This document shows, in pieces, positions 13,918-14,866 of a stretch of DNA of 14,866 bases. Made by a program: the position numbers and the translations under genes. The notes under the pieces were generated by a model. It saw only the letters and a program-made list of their open reading frames with translations, was not told the origin of the DNA and did no database searches. Within the stretch, counting starts at the first letter, position 1. The number at the start of each line of letters is the position of its first letter. Source of the DNA: TMED27 sp037969235 (GTDB lineage: Bacteria > Pseudomonadota > Alphaproteobacteria > Micavibrionales > Micavibrionaceae); contig JBBKXA010000049.1 of assembly GCA_037969235.1 (NCBI GenBank), positions 1-14,866 of the forward strand, written 5' to 3'.

Positions 13918-14636
13918 GATATACCCAAAACATCCTTCTGCATTGCAGTTAAATCCCCACACGCGGATTTTGCCAGATTAAGCAACCCTATAAACTCGGC
14001 TTCGGTAAAAGGTTCTTTTTCCGCAGTGCCTTGAATTTCAACAATCCCGCCTTTGCCCGTCATCACAAAATTCGCATCCGTTTCCGCTTCGCTATCCTCA
14101 TCATAATCCAAGTCAGCCACGGCCAACCCGTTATAAATTCCACAAGAAATCGCACACACAGTATCTTTAATTGGCACCGCCTTCATCGCACCTGTTTCCA
14201 CCCAATGCTGAAACGCCAAATGCATCGCCACAAATCCGCCCGTAATTGCCGCCGTGCGCGTGCCACCATCGGCTTGAATCACATCACAATCCACACGCAC
14301 TTGACGCTCGCCCATCGCTTTAAAATCAATCGTTGAACGCAAAGCTCGCCCGATTAAACGCTGAATTTCCTGCGTCCGCCCCGACTGCTTGCCCCGCGCC
14401 GCTTCACGATCCATCCGCGTGCCCGTTGAGCGTGGCAACATCCCATATTCGCCCGTGACCCACCCCTTACCAGAACCCTTCATCCACCCTGGCACACGAT
14501 CTTCCGCTGTCGCGATACACAACACATGCGTATCCCCAAACTTCACCATGCACGACCCTTCAGCATGTTTATTCACATGCGGAACAATCTCCACATCGCG
14601 GATTTTATCAAATGTTCTTCCTGATGGACGTGTCAT
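13914..14636 (-). CDS. rph: Ribonuclease PH
   Basis: RNase PH is a phosphate-dependent 3'-to-5' exoribonuclease that trims the 3' ends of tRNA precursors and forms a hexameric ring. The 240 residues match the usual length (about 238-240). The conserved N-terminus MTRPSGRTFDKIR, the GEYGMLPRSTGTR loop at 62-74, the phosphate and RNA binding stretch RGKQSGRTQEIQRLIGRALR at 81-100, DCDVIQADGGTRTAAITG at 116-133 and the acidic DLDYDEDSEAETD segment near the active site are all present. AAGGA lies 8-12 bases before the ATG. It starts divergently from hrcA across about 114 bp and overlaps rdgB by four bases, so rph-rdgB is one transcription unit. Confidence 0.96.
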   Translation of the reverse strand: MTRPSGRTFDKIRDVEIVPHVNKHAEGSCMVKFGDTHVLCIATAEDRVPGWMKGSGKGWVTGEYGMLPRSTGTRMDREAARGKQSGRTQEIQRLIGRALRSTIDFKAMGERQVRVDCDVIQADGGTRTAAITGGFVAMHLAFQHWVETGAMKAVPIKDTVCAISCGIYNGLAVADLDYDEDSEAETDANFVMTGKGGIVEIQGTAEKEPFTEAEFIGLLNLAKSACGDLTAMQKDVLGIS

Positions 14637-14703
14637 GTGGGGTATCCTTTTTGTAAGCAGTATTTTAAATTATCCTGCCACACCATAAGCAACCCCAACC
14701 CGA

Positions 14704-14716
14704 AGCGCAAGGCGCT
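14704..14716. repeat. Short inverted repeat between rph and hrcA
   Basis: AGCGC and GCGCT flank AAG, a 5-bp stem with a three-base loop that abuts the candidate hrcA -35 region. It could be an operator for the divergent pair or chance. It is not a CIRCE element, whose TTAGCACTC arms are absent here. Confidence 0.3.
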
Positions 14717-14744
14717 AGAATAAAACACATAAGTTTGCTATACA
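14716..14744 (+). promoter_or_regulatory. Possible hrcA promoter, leaderless geometry
   Basis: TATACA (14739-14744) ends 6 bases before the hrcA ATG, the same spacing as in the metal operon. The -35 candidate TAGAAT (14716-14721) at 17 bp is poor, matching only three consensus bases. No Shine-Dalgarno site lies before the ATG. Confidence 0.3.
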
Positions 14745-14750
14745 AAACCC

Positions 14751-14866
14751 ATGATTAATGAACTTAATGAGCGTAGCCGCGAAATTTTTCGCTATATCGT
14801 CGATTCCTACCTCAATACGGGATCACCCGTAGGCTCGCGCACCATCTCAAATCTTTCTGGCTTGCC
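14751..14866 (+). CDS. hrcA: Heat-inducible transcription repressor HrcA, N-terminal part
   Basis: The first 38 codons are visible before the right edge. The translation begins MINELNERSREIFRYIVDSY and continues LNTGSPVGSRTIS, the characteristic N-terminal winged-helix region of HrcA. HrcA represses groESL and dnaK-type heat-shock genes through CIRCE sites. The order hrcA divergent from rph-rdgB is a common alphaproteobacterial arrangement and supports the call. The ATG at 14751 is used; another at 14758 is out of frame. No ribosome site is visible upstream. Confidence 0.92.
   Translation, partial: MINELNERSREIFRYIVDSYLNTGSPVGSRTISNLSGL

Noticed and set aside
13918..13962. Upstream start of rdgB
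   Set aside because: It would add 15 non-conserved residues inside rph; the ATG overlapping the rph stop gives the standard N-terminus.
14637..14750. CIRCE element upstream of hrcA
   Set aside because: No TTAGCACTC / GAGTGCTAA arms are present in this interval.

Overview
The window looks like chromosomal DNA from an alphaproteobacterium, possibly a Micavibrionales/Rhodospirillales-type lineage. The best evidence is the housekeeping order hrcA - rph - rdgB - (insert) - hemW at the right end, plus alphaproteobacterial-type Dxs and IspB. The order assignment is inference. Backbone genes are GC-rich and the + strand is richer in C than G whichever strand is coding. Three genes (ankyrin protein, DUF3800 protein, unknown protein at 7890-8513) are visibly more AT-rich.

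Layout. (1) 1-1177, minus: 5' part of an ankyrin-repeat protein running off the left edge. (2) 1284-5093, plus: dxs (first step of the MEP isoprenoid pathway) and ispB-like polyprenyl diphosphate synthase (quinone side chain), separated by an AT-rich DUF3800 gene. (3) 5108-7880, plus: a compact five-gene metal-handling operon. It encodes an exported probable outer-membrane barrel, a secreted HMA (MerP-like) protein, a MerT-like cysteine membrane protein, a CsoR/RcnR-family repressor and a COG0701-type permease. A perfect inverted repeat of CsoR type fills the spacer between -35 and -10, and the first ATG sits where transcription should start, so the first gene is probably read from a leaderless mRNA. 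(4) 7890-10127, minus: an unknown cytoplasmic protein, a Rap1a/Tai-like exported protein, and a protein resembling only the C-terminal part of alphaproteobacterial helicase-related proteins, with no helicase domain nearby. (5) 10203-11624, plus: a large exported protein of unknown function. (6) 11631-14636, minus: hemW, a small membrane protein resembling IcmD/DotP of type IVB secretion systems, rdgB and rph; rph and rdgB overlap by ATGA. (7) 14751-14866, plus: start of hrcA, divergent from rph.

The most notable unit is the metal operon. It combines secreted, inner-membrane and probable outer-membrane parts around a repressor whose Cys-His-Cys triad matches Cu(I)/Ni(II) sensors, yet it contains no mercuric reductase or P-type ATPase. 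No RNA genes, CRISPR arrays, insertion sequences or convincing intrinsic terminators were seen. No gene-free stretch exceeds 300 bases; the longest gaps (about 75-120 bases) hold the promoters and inverted repeats listed.
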